Source: Pseudoalteromonas sp. 0303
Lineage (GTDB): Bacteria; Pseudomonadota; Gammaproteobacteria; Enterobacterales; Alteromonadaceae
Reading direction: 5' to 3'
Assembly: GCF_013349995.1 (NCBI RefSeq)
Contig: NZ_JABVXF010000014.1
Span: 1-64,000, forward strand
Length of the DNA: 64,000 nt
Positions within the stretch are counted from its first letter, which is position 1. The number at the start of each line of letters is the position of its first letter. The notes beneath the pieces were generated by a model that worked only from the letters and a program-made list of their open reading frames with translations, was not told the DNA's origin and made no database searches. A program made the translations under genes and the position numbers. Positions 1-7,374 of the stretch are shown here, one piece after another.

Positions 1-78
1 TTTATAACATCAGTTACTGGAAAAAGCAGGAGTATTGAATTATTGATTGAAAAAGATCAGTTACCTGAATTTAAGTAA
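1..78 (+). CDS. C-terminal end of an unidentified protein (partial)
   Basis: Reading from base 1 gives 25 codons followed by TAA at 76-78, so this is probably the tail of a gene that begins before the window. The residues (ending QLPEFK) are too few for a family assignment. It is followed by a strong hairpin at 144-177, consistent with a real gene end on this strand. Low confidence, because a short open run at a window edge can occur by chance. Confidence 0.35.
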   Translation, partial: FITSVTGKSRSIELLIEKDQLPEFK

Positions 79-143
79 GGGCAACTGATCAAAATATATG
101 TGAAAGAGTACTAGTTGCTAGTTGCTAGGGAAAAGGGAAAAGT

Positions 144-177
144 AAAAGGCGTAGGGTTTAAACCTCACGCCTTTTTT
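144..177. terminator. Bidirectional rho-independent terminator
   Basis: The arms AAAAGGCGT and ACGCCTTTT flank a second short pairing (AGGTTT/AAACCT), with a T-run on the plus side and an A-run on the minus side. It lies between the partial plus-strand gene and the end of the minus-strand dehydrogenase, so it can serve both. Confidence 0.8.
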
Positions 178-196
178 AATTTAAGGTGCGCTTGCT

Positions 197-1183
197 TTAA
201 ATAACTTCGTTAGTTAATGGTAAGTCTTGGCTTATTTCATTAGCACTTTGTAATGTGGTGCAGGCTATTTCGCTAAGTGCTTCTTGGGTGAAGAAGCCTT
301 GGTGGCCTGTCACTAACACATTTGGAAAGCTAATAAGGCGTGAAAAAATATCGTCTTGCATGATTTCTTCACGGTGATCTTTAAAGAATAACTCTGACTC
401 TTGCTCATACACATCAAGCCCTAGGTGTCCAAGCTTTTTAGACTTAAGCGCTTGAATACATGCTTGAGTATCAAGAAGTGCACCACGAGAGGTGTTAATC
501 AGCATGACACCGTCTTTCATCTTCTTAAATGCGCTAGCATCAATTAAATGATGGGTATGCTCGTTGAGCGGGCAGTGCAAAGAGATGACATCACTTTGGG
601 AAAGCAATGTGTCTAAATCGCATAGTGTGTAAGGGCCTTCACCAGCCATTGGGTCGCACACGAGTACCTTAGCACCAAAGCCATTTAATATATTTACTAG
701 CGCTAAACCGATTTTGCCACAGCCGATAATCCCAATAGTTTTTTTAAACAGATTAAAACCAAGTAAACCGTTTAAATCAAAGTTGCCTTCACGTACTCGG
801 TTAAAGGCTTTATGGGTTTTTCGGTTGAGCGTTAGCATAAGGGCAATACAATGCTCTGCTACTGCTTCTGGGCTGTAAGCGGGCACGCGGCAAACCTTGA
901 TGTTATGCTCTTTGGCAGCATCAAGGTCTACATTATTGAAGCCTGCACAGCGCAATAAGATTGCTTTAATGCCAACAGCCGCCATATCTGCAATGACGTG
1001 TTTGTCGACCGTATCGTTTACAAACACGCACACTGCATCGAAACCTTGGCAGAGGGGCGTGGTATTGCTGTTTAAGGATTGCTCAAAATAACTGAGCGAA
1101 ACAGACTCAGCGTATTCAGTTAGATTCCTTTCAAAAATCGGTTGCTCATACTTTTGCGCACTGAATAAGGCCAGTTTCATCAT
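197..1183 (-). CDS. ldhA: D-lactate dehydrogenase (2-hydroxyacid dehydrogenase family)
   Basis: NAD-dependent reduction of pyruvate to D-lactate in the cytoplasm, a fermentative NADH sink. At 328 residues it matches LdhA length. Seen: the Rossmann motif GCGKIG at 154-159, the catalytic Arg in NTSRGALLD (R233), an acidic residue in LDVYEQE (E260/E262) and the catalytic His in VTGHQGFF (H294). These align with R235/E264/H296 of the E. coli enzyme. The start is set by a GAGAG Shine-Dalgarno about 10 nt upstream of the first of two ATGs. It overlaps the end of the upstream glutathione peroxidase gene by 38 nt, so the two are probably cotranscribed. Substrate specificity within the D-2-hydroxyacid family is inferred from the LdhA-like motifs. 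Confidence 0.92.
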   Translation of the reverse strand: MMKLALFSAQKYEQPIFERNLTEYAESVSLSYFEQSLNSNTTPLCQGFDAVCVFVNDTVDKHVIADMAAVGIKAILLRCAGFNNVDLDAAKEHNIKVCRVPAYSPEAVAEHCIALMLTLNRKTHKAFNRVREGNFDLNGLLGFNLFKKTIGIIGCGKIGLALVNILNGFGAKVLVCDPMAGEGPYTLCDLDTLLSQSDVISLHCPLNEHTHHLIDASAFKKMKDGVMLINTSRGALLDTQACIQALKSKKLGHLGLDVYEQESELFFKDHREEIMQDDIFSRLISFPNVLVTGHQGFFTQEALSEIACTTLQSANEISQDLPLTNEVI

Positions 1184-1661
1184 TTAAATTACTCTCTATC
1201 ACCATTTTGAGGGTTTCGGGTTTGGTGCGCGGGGCATATCGCGCAACGAGTTGACCCTCTGAGTTTATAAGAAATTTGGTGAAATTCCATTTAATTGCAC
1301 GGTTTTGTGCAATGCCACGGGTATGACACTTTAAATAATTAAATAAAGGATGGGCGTCTGGGCCGTTGACTAACACCTTGTTAAAAATAGGAAAGCTGAC
1401 ATCAAAGTGTTGCTGATAAAAGGCTTTAAGCTCATTGCCATCAAGTGGCTCATTGTGGCCAAATTGATTGCAAGCAAAACCGAGTACGGTAAAACCTTGC
1501 TGTTTATATTCTTGATACAGCTTTTCAAGGCTTGCCATTTGCACTGAAAAATTACATTTGCTGGCAATATTGACGATAAGCGCTGTTTTTCCTTGTAACG
1601 ATTCAAGGCTAAAGTTTTCACCAGATGCAAGCTGGGCATTGAAACGATATATACTATCCAT
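1146..1661 (-). CDS. Glutathione peroxidase family protein (BtuE/Gpx-like)
   Basis: Thiol peroxidase of the GPx family, 171 residues, expected to reduce hydrogen peroxide or lipid hydroperoxides in the cytoplasm. Seen: a peroxidatic Cys in NIASKC (C36), Gln in FACNQFG (Q66) and Trp/Asn in IKWNFTKF (W125, N126), the classical Cys-Gln-Trp-Asn set. Odd: the stretch before SFPIFNKV reads AFYQQHFDV, where thioredoxin-dependent members such as BtuE usually carry the resolving Cys, so recycling may differ. It is first gene of a pair with ldhA and is divergent from the hydroxyacid dehydrogenase gene at 1776. No signal peptide is visible. Confidence 0.88.
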   Translation of the reverse strand: MDSIYRFNAQLASGENFSLESLQGKTALIVNIASKCNFSVQMASLEKLYQEYKQQGFTVLGFACNQFGHNEPLDGNELKAFYQQHFDVSFPIFNKVLVNGPDAHPLFNYLKCHTRGIAQNRAIKWNFTKFLINSEGQLVARYAPRTKPETLKMVIESNLNDETGLIQCAKV

Positions 1662-1775
1662 GTTTTACCTGTGTGTTTTTAAACGGTTTAAATGAACTTT
1701 TTTTCATTCGCTTTTTAGTTATTCGGTTGAGATAATGAAATTGTTACTAATTTATCACTCAAATAGGTCAGTTTT

Positions 1776-2657
1776 ATGTCAATGAAAGTCGCCTTCATCG
1801 GATTAGGTGTAATGGGTTACCCAATGGCGGGTCACCTTGCCAACGCAGGTCATAGTGTGACAGTTTACAACCGAACAACTGCTAAAGCGCAAAAGTGGGT
1901 ATCAGAGTATCAAGGTGAATACGCTGAAACGCCAAGTGAAGCCGCAAAAGGGGCTGATATCGTTTTCATGTGTGTAGGCAATGATGATGATTTACGTTCA
2001 GTTGTTTATGGTGAAAATGGTGTGCTAGCAAGCATGCATGAGGGCAGCTATTTAGTTGACCACACTACAACATCGGCTGAAGTGGCACGTGAAGTTGGTG
2101 CTCAAGCAAAATTACAAGGCATCGCATTTTTAGATGCGCCGGTTTCTGGCGGCCAAGCGGGTGCAGAAAATGGTGTATTAACTGTGATGGTTGGTGGCGA
2201 CGAAGCCGACTTTAATGTTGTTCAACCTGTCATGGCTGCTTTTAGCCGTTTTAGCCAATTATTAGGAGAAGTAGGTTCTGGTCAACTGTGTAAAATGGTA
2301 AATCAAATTTGTATTGCGGGTGTGGTACAAGGCTTGGCTGAGGGTTTACACTTTGCAAAACAAGCTGGCCTTGATGGTGAAAAAGTAATTGAAACCATCT
2401 CTAAAGGCGCTGCAGGCTCATGGCAGATGGAAAACCGCTACAAAACAATGTGGGCTGGCGAATACGAATTTGGTTTTGCTGTTGATTGGATGCGCAAAGA
2501 TTTAGGCATCGCTTTGGATGAGGCAAAGGCAAACGGCGCAACTTTGCCGATGACGGCAACAGTTGATCAATATTACGCCGATGTACAAGCTTTAGGCGGC
2601 GGCCGCTACGACACCTCAAGCTTATTAGCGCGTATAGAAGCGTTACATAAAAAGTAA
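1776..2657 (+). CDS. NAD(P)-dependent beta-hydroxyacid dehydrogenase (HIBADH/GarR family)
   Basis: Cytoplasmic oxidoreductase of the 3-hydroxyisobutyrate dehydrogenase/tartronate semialdehyde reductase superfamily, 293 residues. Seen: nucleotide-binding GLGVMG at 9-14, the substrate-binding signature APVSGGQAGAENG at 121-133 and the catalytic Lys in GQLCKMVNQ (K173). The family acts on small beta-hydroxy acids, and some members reduce succinic semialdehyde. The exact substrate cannot be read from sequence. The start ATG is followed closely by a second in-frame ATG (MSMKV) and the Shine-Dalgarno is weak (AGG). It is a single-gene unit closed by the terminator at 2665-2696. Confidence 0.88.
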   Translation: MSMKVAFIGLGVMGYPMAGHLANAGHSVTVYNRTTAKAQKWVSEYQGEYAETPSEAAKGADIVFMCVGNDDDLRSVVYGENGVLASMHEGSYLVDHTTTSAEVAREVGAQAKLQGIAFLDAPVSGGQAGAENGVLTVMVGGDEADFNVVQPVMAAFSRFSQLLGEVGSGQLCKMVNQICIAGVVQGLAEGLHFAKQAGLDGEKVIETISKGAAGSWQMENRYKTMWAGEYEFGFAVDWMRKDLGIALDEAKANGATLPMTATVDQYYADVQALGGGRYDTSSLLARIEALHKK

Positions 2658-2664
2658 TATTCAT

Positions 2665-2696
2665 AAAAAACGCGACAATAATTGTCGCGTTTTTTT
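2665..2696. terminator. Bidirectional terminator between the hydroxyacid dehydrogenase gene and sbcB
   Basis: A perfect hairpin CGCGACAAT/ATTGTCGCG is flanked by A6 and T7, serving the convergent genes on both sides. Confidence 0.9.
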
Positions 2697-4146
2697 ACAT
2701 GCTTTGTGCGTAATTATACAACGCTTTTAAAATATGAAGATTTTTCTCGTTATCATCATTTTCATGAGCTAGATTTTCGAGAGTGATCATGAAATCTTGG
2801 CCACTGATCGACGGGCTATCTTCACCATGCATTAGCTTGTTTTGGCAATACTGACGCCAAGTGGCTAATTCATCCTGGCTAAGGGTGTGTGGCCAGTTTC
2901 GAGCGCGGTATCTAAATAACAAGGTAGCAAACTTTTTATCATCGAAATCAAGCTGCATTGAGGCTAATTGCTCAGGGCTTGCATCACGTATCATAGCAAA
3001 TTTTGCTTTATCAGCATGGCTGGTAAAACCATCATAAAGTTGATAATCAGGGTTAGTGGTTTCGCCGTAATCACGTTGTTCGTTAAACACTTCGGTTACT
3101 TTGTCGCGAAGCTCAGTGTTGGCTTTTAAAATAGCGAGATTTTGTAGGCACTTTTCGCGGTCAATACCTAAACGGGCTGCGTTCTCTGGTAACAAGGTTT
3201 TTGCTGGTGCAAGAATAGGGCACTTGTTTAAATGCACGAGTTTTAAGCCTACTGGTGCTTCGTCTTCGCCAAGGTCGCTGTGTTTTGTGTAAAGACGCGT
3301 GCGTAGCTCTTCAACTGATAAATCTAATAGAACTTGCGGATCTTCAGTTAAATTAAAGCAAATAATGGCGTTTTTATTGACTGGGTGAAAGCTCATTGGT
3401 GCAATCCAGCTGGTGCAGCCTTGGCTTGCCGGAATTCGTGATGAAGTGTGCACCAGTGGTGTCATGTTAAATACATCAACTAAATCAGCCAGTGCTTTTT
3501 TAGAGCGTAAGCTAAAGAAGAACTGATACAACTTAGGTTGTTTTTCTTTTATTAATTTTGCCAACGCTATGGTTGCCGTTACATCACTTAATGCATCGTG
3601 AGCGGCAGCGTGCTCAATGCCATTGGCAACGGTTAAATGCTCGAGCTTAAAGCTCGGTGTACCGTCTTCTTTGAGCGGCCACTCAATGCCTTCAGGGCGT
3701 AGTGCATAACAGGCACGCACTAAATCAATAATATCCCAGCGGCTATTATTGTTTTTGTATTCACGCTCGTATGGGTCATAAAAGTTACGATATAAGCTGT
3801 AACGTGTGACTTCATCATCAAAACGGATGCTGTTATAGCCCGCAACACAGGTATTAGGTTGACTAAATTCAGCATGGATCTTTGCCATAAACTCAGCTTC
3901 GACTAAGCCTTTTTGCATCGCAACTTGCGGGGTAATACCCGTTATTAAACACGCTTCAGGGTGGGGCAAGTAATCGGCAGCTGGCTTGCAATACTCAATT
4001 AACGGCTCACCAATAATATTTAAATCGAGATCGGTACGAATACCTGCAAATTGACTTGGGCGGTCCTTTTGCGGGCTTGCGCCAAATGTTTCGTAGTCGT
4101 GCCAATATATCGTAGGGGGTGTGTCGTAGTATTCTCTATTTGCCAT
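2695..4146 (-). CDS. sbcB: Exodeoxyribonuclease I
   Basis: 3'-to-5' single-strand DNA exonuclease used in mismatch repair and recombination. It is 483 residues, close to the 475 of E. coli ExoI. The DEDDh active site is complete: D17 and E19 in WHDYETFG, D110 in NSIRFDDE, H183 and D188 in AAHDALSDVTA. The C-terminal region matches the SH3-like and helical extension of the family. The start ATG opens MANREYYDTP. It is transcribed alone towards the shared terminator at 2665-2696, with a 645-bp gene-free stretch upstream. Confidence 0.95.
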   Translation of the reverse strand: MANREYYDTPPTIYWHDYETFGASPQKDRPSQFAGIRTDLDLNIIGEPLIEYCKPAADYLPHPEACLITGITPQVAMQKGLVEAEFMAKIHAEFSQPNTCVAGYNSIRFDDEVTRYSLYRNFYDPYEREYKNNNSRWDIIDLVRACYALRPEGIEWPLKEDGTPSFKLEHLTVANGIEHAAAHDALSDVTATIALAKLIKEKQPKLYQFFFSLRSKKALADLVDVFNMTPLVHTSSRIPASQGCTSWIAPMSFHPVNKNAIICFNLTEDPQVLLDLSVEELRTRLYTKHSDLGEDEAPVGLKLVHLNKCPILAPAKTLLPENAARLGIDREKCLQNLAILKANTELRDKVTEVFNEQRDYGETTNPDYQLYDGFTSHADKAKFAMIRDASPEQLASMQLDFDDKKFATLLFRYRARNWPHTLSQDELATWRQYCQNKLMHGEDSPSISGQDFMITLENLAHENDDNEKNLHILKALYNYAQSM

Positions 4147-4791
4147 GCAATATCCTAAGCCTTTAAATTCAATGTGTTTGGGCTTGTTTTTAGTTCTTCT
4201 AGTTACTTCGTGTTTCTTGCAATGATCAAAGGTGTGTATAGTATCGTGTATAATTTTTTTGTAAGTATGTATAAAAATTTAAATGCCATTAAGTGATACT
4301 AAACTCCGAAATTTATTGGCAAGAATCAAGAGCTCAGCACATTATCTCACAGAGATAGCTTTAGTGTAAGGATATCAGCAAAAGGAGCATATTATTGTTA
4401 ATAGGTAAAGTGTCGAGAGTGAAGATAAGCTGTACTAATGGTTTTTATAATAAAGTATTTTGGCGAGACTAAATTGATGGCTATCTGAAAACTAAAAATA
4501 ATTCTTAAATTTTAGAACGCGATGGGCTCACTTCTTGCCAACTAGCAAAACATAAACATAAAGCGTAACAAAACCTGTTTATGTGATGCTGGTATGCTCG
4601 ATCACGTTCAATAAATATTGTAATAAAAGAGCTTGATAGCCTCATGGGTTAAAAAATTAAAAACAAAAACATATCTTATTAAATGAAAATATATCAATTT
4701 ATAGCTGAGGAGAACTCTTGGAATCGTCAAAAATATTTGGTAAATTCCTAAATTGAGTCCAAGGGATGGACTTTGTTTTTAAGGGAATAAT
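4147..4791. other. 645-bp gene-free, AT-rich intergenic stretch
   Basis: No convincing gene is seen on either strand. It contains an inverted repeat ACATAAAC (4550-4557)/GTTTATGT (4577-4584) and a perfect 6-bp hairpin AGTCCA/TGGACT at 4756-4772 just before the next gene. Two tiny reading frames also occur: a TTG-started 12-codon frame at 4718-4756 behind GAGGAG, and a 9-codon frame at 4766-4795 whose TGA overlaps the next gene's ATG. Promoters of sbcB and of the 111-residue gene must lie here, but none could be assigned. Confidence 0.5.
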
Positions 4792-5127
4792 ATGAATGAA
4801 TTTGATATCTTTATTAAAAAGATAATACTTCAGTGTATCAAAAATAAAGGCACCTGTACCTACTTAGACCAGCGGGGCCAGTATCTAGTATTCAAAATTG
4901 ATTTTGAAAATCAACACCATGTTGTGTCACGTCAACAATTCAAAATACTCTACACAATTACTTATTCAATTGAGTCTGCAATTCAGTATCAAACAGAGAT
5001 ACTAAGATACTTAGATTCTCAAGATCAACGGCATTCTTTTATAAGCAGTATAGTCAATGCACTGAAATCTGAAATTGAAACTTTTGTGTATAGTCTAAAG
5101 CCTGACGGCCAATTTTTTATTTGTTGA
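4792..5127 (+). CDS. Hypothetical protein, 111 residues
   Basis: Not recognised. It has a clear AAGGGA Shine-Dalgarno 6 nt before the ATG and a strong terminator directly after the stop, so it is very likely a real single-gene unit. The product is soluble, has no signal peptide, and looks like mixed alpha/beta followed by a helical C-terminal half. Three cysteines are present (near residues 14, 22 and 111, the last being the C-terminal residue). It begins a run of short unrecognised genes (4792-6859) of low GC that may be accessory. No function is proposed. Confidence 0.7.
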   Translation: MNEFDIFIKKIILQCIKNKGTCTYLDQRGQYLVFKIDFENQHHVVSRQQFKILYTITYSIESAIQYQTEILRYLDSQDQRHSFISSIVNALKSEIETFVYSLKPDGQFFIC

Positions 5128-5130
5128 CCC

Positions 5131-5161
5131 AAAGCGCTAGCTCCTAACTAGCGCTTTTTTT
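5131..5161 (+). terminator. Rho-independent terminator after the 111-residue gene
   Basis: Stem AAAGCGCTAG/CTAGCGCTTT with a short loop, followed by T7. Confidence 0.88.
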
Positions 5162-5514
5162 ATGCGCTTATTCAATGCGGCACAAATAATTATCCCATCT
5201 ATGTTGTATCGTAACGGTTCTAAAATAAGTAGAGCTTAATCAATATTGTTTTACTTTATTTTGATGCAGCACTTTCTATTAGCTATCAACTGAGTTGTTT
5301 TAAGTTTTTGACTCTTTTTTAGAATTTAACTTTTGGGCTCTTATGACAACTGCGTTCTTTAGAGAAGGTTTTGCAACTAACTAGTATAAAAAATGGCCTA
5401 ACGGTTTAGTTTTATGCTTATATAGGGGCTAGTCGTTAGTTTTTACCCAATTTGTATTTTAGTGGCTCGGTATTTGCTAACGAAAACTATCTTTAACAAT
5501 GAAGGAACAAAAAA
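5162..5514. other. Gene-free leader region upstream of the repeat peptide
   Basis: No gene is seen in these 353 bp. A possible extended -10 element (TGC TTATAT, 5415-5423) would give a leader of about 85 nt. Within that leader CGTTAG (5434-5439) can pair with CTAACG (5477-5482). The promoter call is a weak inference. Confidence 0.35.
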
Positions 5515-5697
5515 ATGACTTTATCAGCTTTATTACTATCTACTTTAGCATTCGACGCAGCACCAGTTTCAAGCTTTGATACAACAAAACTTCAAGGTAC
5601 TGGTGGAATTATTATTCTAAACCCGAAAAAGAAAAATCAAGAATTACAGGGAACTGGTGGGATAATCATTCTTAACCCGAAGAAAAAAGAAAATTAA
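5515..5697 (+). CDS. 60-residue peptide with two exact copies of a 15-residue motif
   Basis: Not matched to any family I know. Residues 1-25 form a leader-like segment with a hydrophobic run (LSALLLSTLAF) but no N-terminal positive charge. Residues 26-40 and 44-58 are both LQGTGGIIILNPKKK, a period of 18 residues, followed by a short tail. The two DNA copies differ in 9 of 15 codons, every change synonymous, which argues that the peptide sequence itself is selected. Translation signals are strong (GAAGGA about 9 nt before ATG) and a terminator with a long T-run follows at once, so it should be expressed as a single-gene message. It could be a processed secreted peptide, a surface-active or self-assembling peptide, or a toxin; none of these is shown. 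The next gene is a membrane protein of unknown role. Confidence 0.75.
   Translation: MTLSALLLSTLAFDAAPVSSFDTTKLQGTGGIIILNPKKKNQELQGTGGIIILNPKKKEN
5590..5688 (+). repeat. Two in-frame 45-bp coding repeats, 54-bp period
   Basis: Copies at 5590-5634 and 5644-5688 encode the identical peptide LQGTGGIIILNPKKK. Codons differ at 9 of 15 positions (for example CTT/TTA, CAA/CAG, GGT/GGA, ATT/ATA) with no amino-acid change. The duplication is therefore old and under purifying selection. Confidence 0.9.
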
Positions 5698-5708
5698 TAT
5701 AAAGTAAA

Positions 5709-5739
5709 GAAAACCAGCTAAGAGCTGGTTTTTTTTTTG
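5709..5739 (+). terminator. Strong rho-independent terminator after the repeat peptide
   Basis: Stem AAACCAGCT (5711-5719)/AGCTGGTTT (5723-5731) with a 3-nt loop and a long T-run. Confidence 0.92.
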
Positions 5740-5780
5740 CTATAAGATTATGATTATGAACATCTTTAGTAGGATGATTC

Positions 5781-6365
5781 ATGCAATATTTAGTCGAATT
5801 ATACAATGAGTTGCTTGTAGCAACAGCTGTTCATAAAGTGTTTTCAGTGCAAGTAATCATTGCAATAAGTTATGCAGTTGCTTTAGTCCTATCATTTTAC
5901 AGAGCCCTACGAAATAGAGAGCTCTTCAGTGATTTCTTATCAATAGCCGTGGTTGTTTTTAAATATCAACTTACATCTCTACTAATGGAAAAAGTACTGA
6001 TATATGTGCAAGAAACCGGTGAAAGTGGAATTGCTCAAAATGTATATCTGAGTGTTGCTGGGATAAACCTCTTAAGTTTATATATCCTATACAAATTGCA
6101 TCAGCGATTCAGCTATAAGTATGGCGAGCTGTTTTTAAGTGTATCTAAGCTTACGATCGTAGTGACAATCGCACATTTAATTGTGTGGGTTAAATTTGTT
6201 GTCTTAAACATTCAAGAAGAACACGCCTATATACACTACATGTATAGCTTTATTGTGCTCTACATTAGTATTGTGCTTGCTGTTGTAATGTTGTTTCCTG
6301 GTCTTTTGAAAACCAAATTAAAACTATTACTTAGTCCAAGCTGGCCGTTCGGAACAAAAACTTAA
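5781..6365 (+). CDS. Multi-pass membrane protein of unknown function
   Basis: Not recognised. The 194 residues hold about five hydrophobic segments, near 21-39, 50-62, 86-104, 121-141 and 153-175, separated by short charged loops, so it is an inner-membrane protein. The Shine-Dalgarno AGGA lies 6 nt before ATG. It lies 83 bp downstream of the repeat peptide, beyond that gene's terminator, so cotranscription is not assured; an immunity or export role for the peptide is possible but unproved. The C-terminal segment SIVLAVVMLFPGLLKTK recurs in degenerate form 100 bp downstream (6379-6486), showing that a second copy once existed. Confidence 0.7.
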   Translation: MQYLVELYNELLVATAVHKVFSVQVIIAISYAVALVLSFYRALRNRELFSDFLSIAVVVFKYQLTSLLMEKVLIYVQETGESGIAQNVYLSVAGINLLSLYILYKLHQRFSYKYGELFLSVSKLTIVVTIAHLIVWVKFVVLNIQEEHAYIHYMYSFIVLYISIVLAVVMLFPGLLKTKLKLLLSPSWPFGTKT

Positions 6366-6378
6366 CATTAATTATTAG

Positions 6379-6486
6379 ATGAATTTCAGTCTCATACTAG
6401 CATTTATAATGCTTTTTCCTGATGTATTACGGACCAAGTTTGGGTGTATAGTAACATTTAGTTTACCGAGGGATCGTAATGCTTGA
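6379..6486 (+). pseudogene. 35-codon remnant of a duplicate of the preceding membrane-protein gene
   Basis: The frame reads SLILAFIMLFPDVLRTK near its start. This matches the C-terminal SIVLAVVMLFPGLLKTK of the 194-residue protein at 10 of 17 positions, and the other differences are mostly conservative. An in-frame TAG precedes the ATG, there is no Shine-Dalgarno, and the frame ends inside the next gene's start. I read it as the tail of a deleted tandem paralogue rather than a functional gene. Confidence 0.6.
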
Positions 6487-6859
6487 ACTAATTTACATAG
6501 CCATTGCCGTTTTAGCCATCTTGCTGATTGCAAGTACATGGTTGATTGCGCGCAAAAATATCTTTGAAGATCAAATCAGGTCTAAGTCTGTTGAGGTGGT
6601 TTGGTGCACGTTACAAGCCGAGTATGAAACAGATATCAGCAAAGCAATTAAACTATTCAATAAAGCTGAACAACTAAAGAGCGAAATTGCAACCTTAATG
6701 GGCAATTCACCGCACGCTGCAAACTTTAAATTAGCAGAACCGACTGGGCTTGATAGCGATAAAATAAAGGAGTTATCGCTTGGGGAGCTGCAGCGATACT
6801 ACGATAAACAAAACAACATATCCGACATTTACGAGAAAATGTACAAAGGTAAGAATTAG
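6479..6859 (+). CDS. Hypothetical protein with one N-terminal transmembrane helix
   Basis: Not recognised. Of 126 residues, 3-23 form a hydrophobic helix followed by basic ARK, predicting an N-out/C-in anchor. The rest is a soluble, charge-rich helical domain with coiled-coil-like stretches around 30-75 and 95-120. The Shine-Dalgarno GAGGGA is well placed before ATG. It overlaps the tail of the 6379-6486 remnant and ends at the shared terminator at 6863-6888. Confidence 0.7.
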   Translation: MLELIYIAIAVLAILLIASTWLIARKNIFEDQIRSKSVEVVWCTLQAEYETDISKAIKLFNKAEQLKSEIATLMGNSPHAANFKLAEPTGLDSDKIKELSLGELQRYYDKQNNISDIYEKMYKGKN

Positions 6860-6862
6860 TAA

Positions 6863-6892
6863 AAAGCCAGGTTATTTAACCTGGCTTTGTAT
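6863..6892. terminator. Bidirectional terminator between convergent genes
   Basis: Stem AAAGCCAGGTTA/TAACCTGGCTTT with a 2-nt gap. The plus-side T-run is interrupted, while the minus side reads TTTTT after the stem. It overlaps the last codons of the minus-strand gene. Confidence 0.7.
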
Positions 6893-7291
6893 TTTGAGCT
6901 CTTTTGCTATTTGTTTTAGCTGAATATCTGCAAGTTGACTAAGTGCTTCTTGCGTTTGATTTTCGCCCTTAATTAACCCCGCCATTGATAGCTTTTTTAT
7001 ACTCTTGATAATACCGTTACTCACTGCTTCTAAGAGTGGCCCATCAAGTGTAGCTGTGGTTTGGTTATTACCATTAAGTAGTGAATCAAAGCTAACCTCA
7101 GAAGCTTTAGCCACTTTATCAATTAACTGATAAGGAACAGTTGCAAGCTTAATATTTTGCTCACAAAAGCCACGTTGTAATGATAAATGTTGCTCTAATT
7201 CTAAATTATTTTGCACATGGCAAAGCGTACATAAGCGCATAAAAATATCACTTACATGCTGTTGCTCAGTGCTAAGCGTTTGATTGAACAT
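6872..7291 (-). CDS. Small helical cytoplasmic protein, possibly phasin-like
   Basis: A protein of 139 residues when started at the internal ATG (MFNQTLSTEQQ), which has an AAGGA Shine-Dalgarno 6-7 nt upstream. A longer frame reaching 7456 would overlap the transporter gene and lacks a good ribosome site. Residues are mostly helix-forming, with a Gln/Leu-rich N-terminal half and a short CTLC motif. The general pattern recalls phasin-type granule proteins, but I see no diagnostic motif, so the function is unknown. It lies downstream of the SbtA-type transporter on the same strand with an 83-bp gap. Confidence 0.55.
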   Translation of the reverse strand: MFNQTLSTEQQHVSDIFMRLCTLCHVQNNLELEQHLSLQRGFCEQNIKLATVPYQLIDKVAKASEVSFDSLLNGNNQTTATLDGPLLEAVSNGIIKSIKKLSMAGLIKGENQTQEALSQLADIQLKQIAKELKIQSQVK

Positions 7292-7374
7292 AGCATGTCC
7301 TTGCACTGCTTTTTTATTTATATTAAACGACTTTTTAAAAAATCTCATGCATAAAGTGATAGTTAGCGAAATTT

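Noticed and set aside
111..129. Tandem CTAGTTG repeat near the left edge
   Set aside because: Only about two and a half 7-bp units in a short intergenic stretch; no link to any element could be supported.
5515..5697. Reading the repeat peptide as a classical double-glycine (bacteriocin-type) precursor
   Set aside because: TGG occurs in both repeats, but the hydrophobic residues expected upstream of a GG leader site are not correctly placed, and no peptidase-containing ABC exporter or modifying enzyme gene is nearby.
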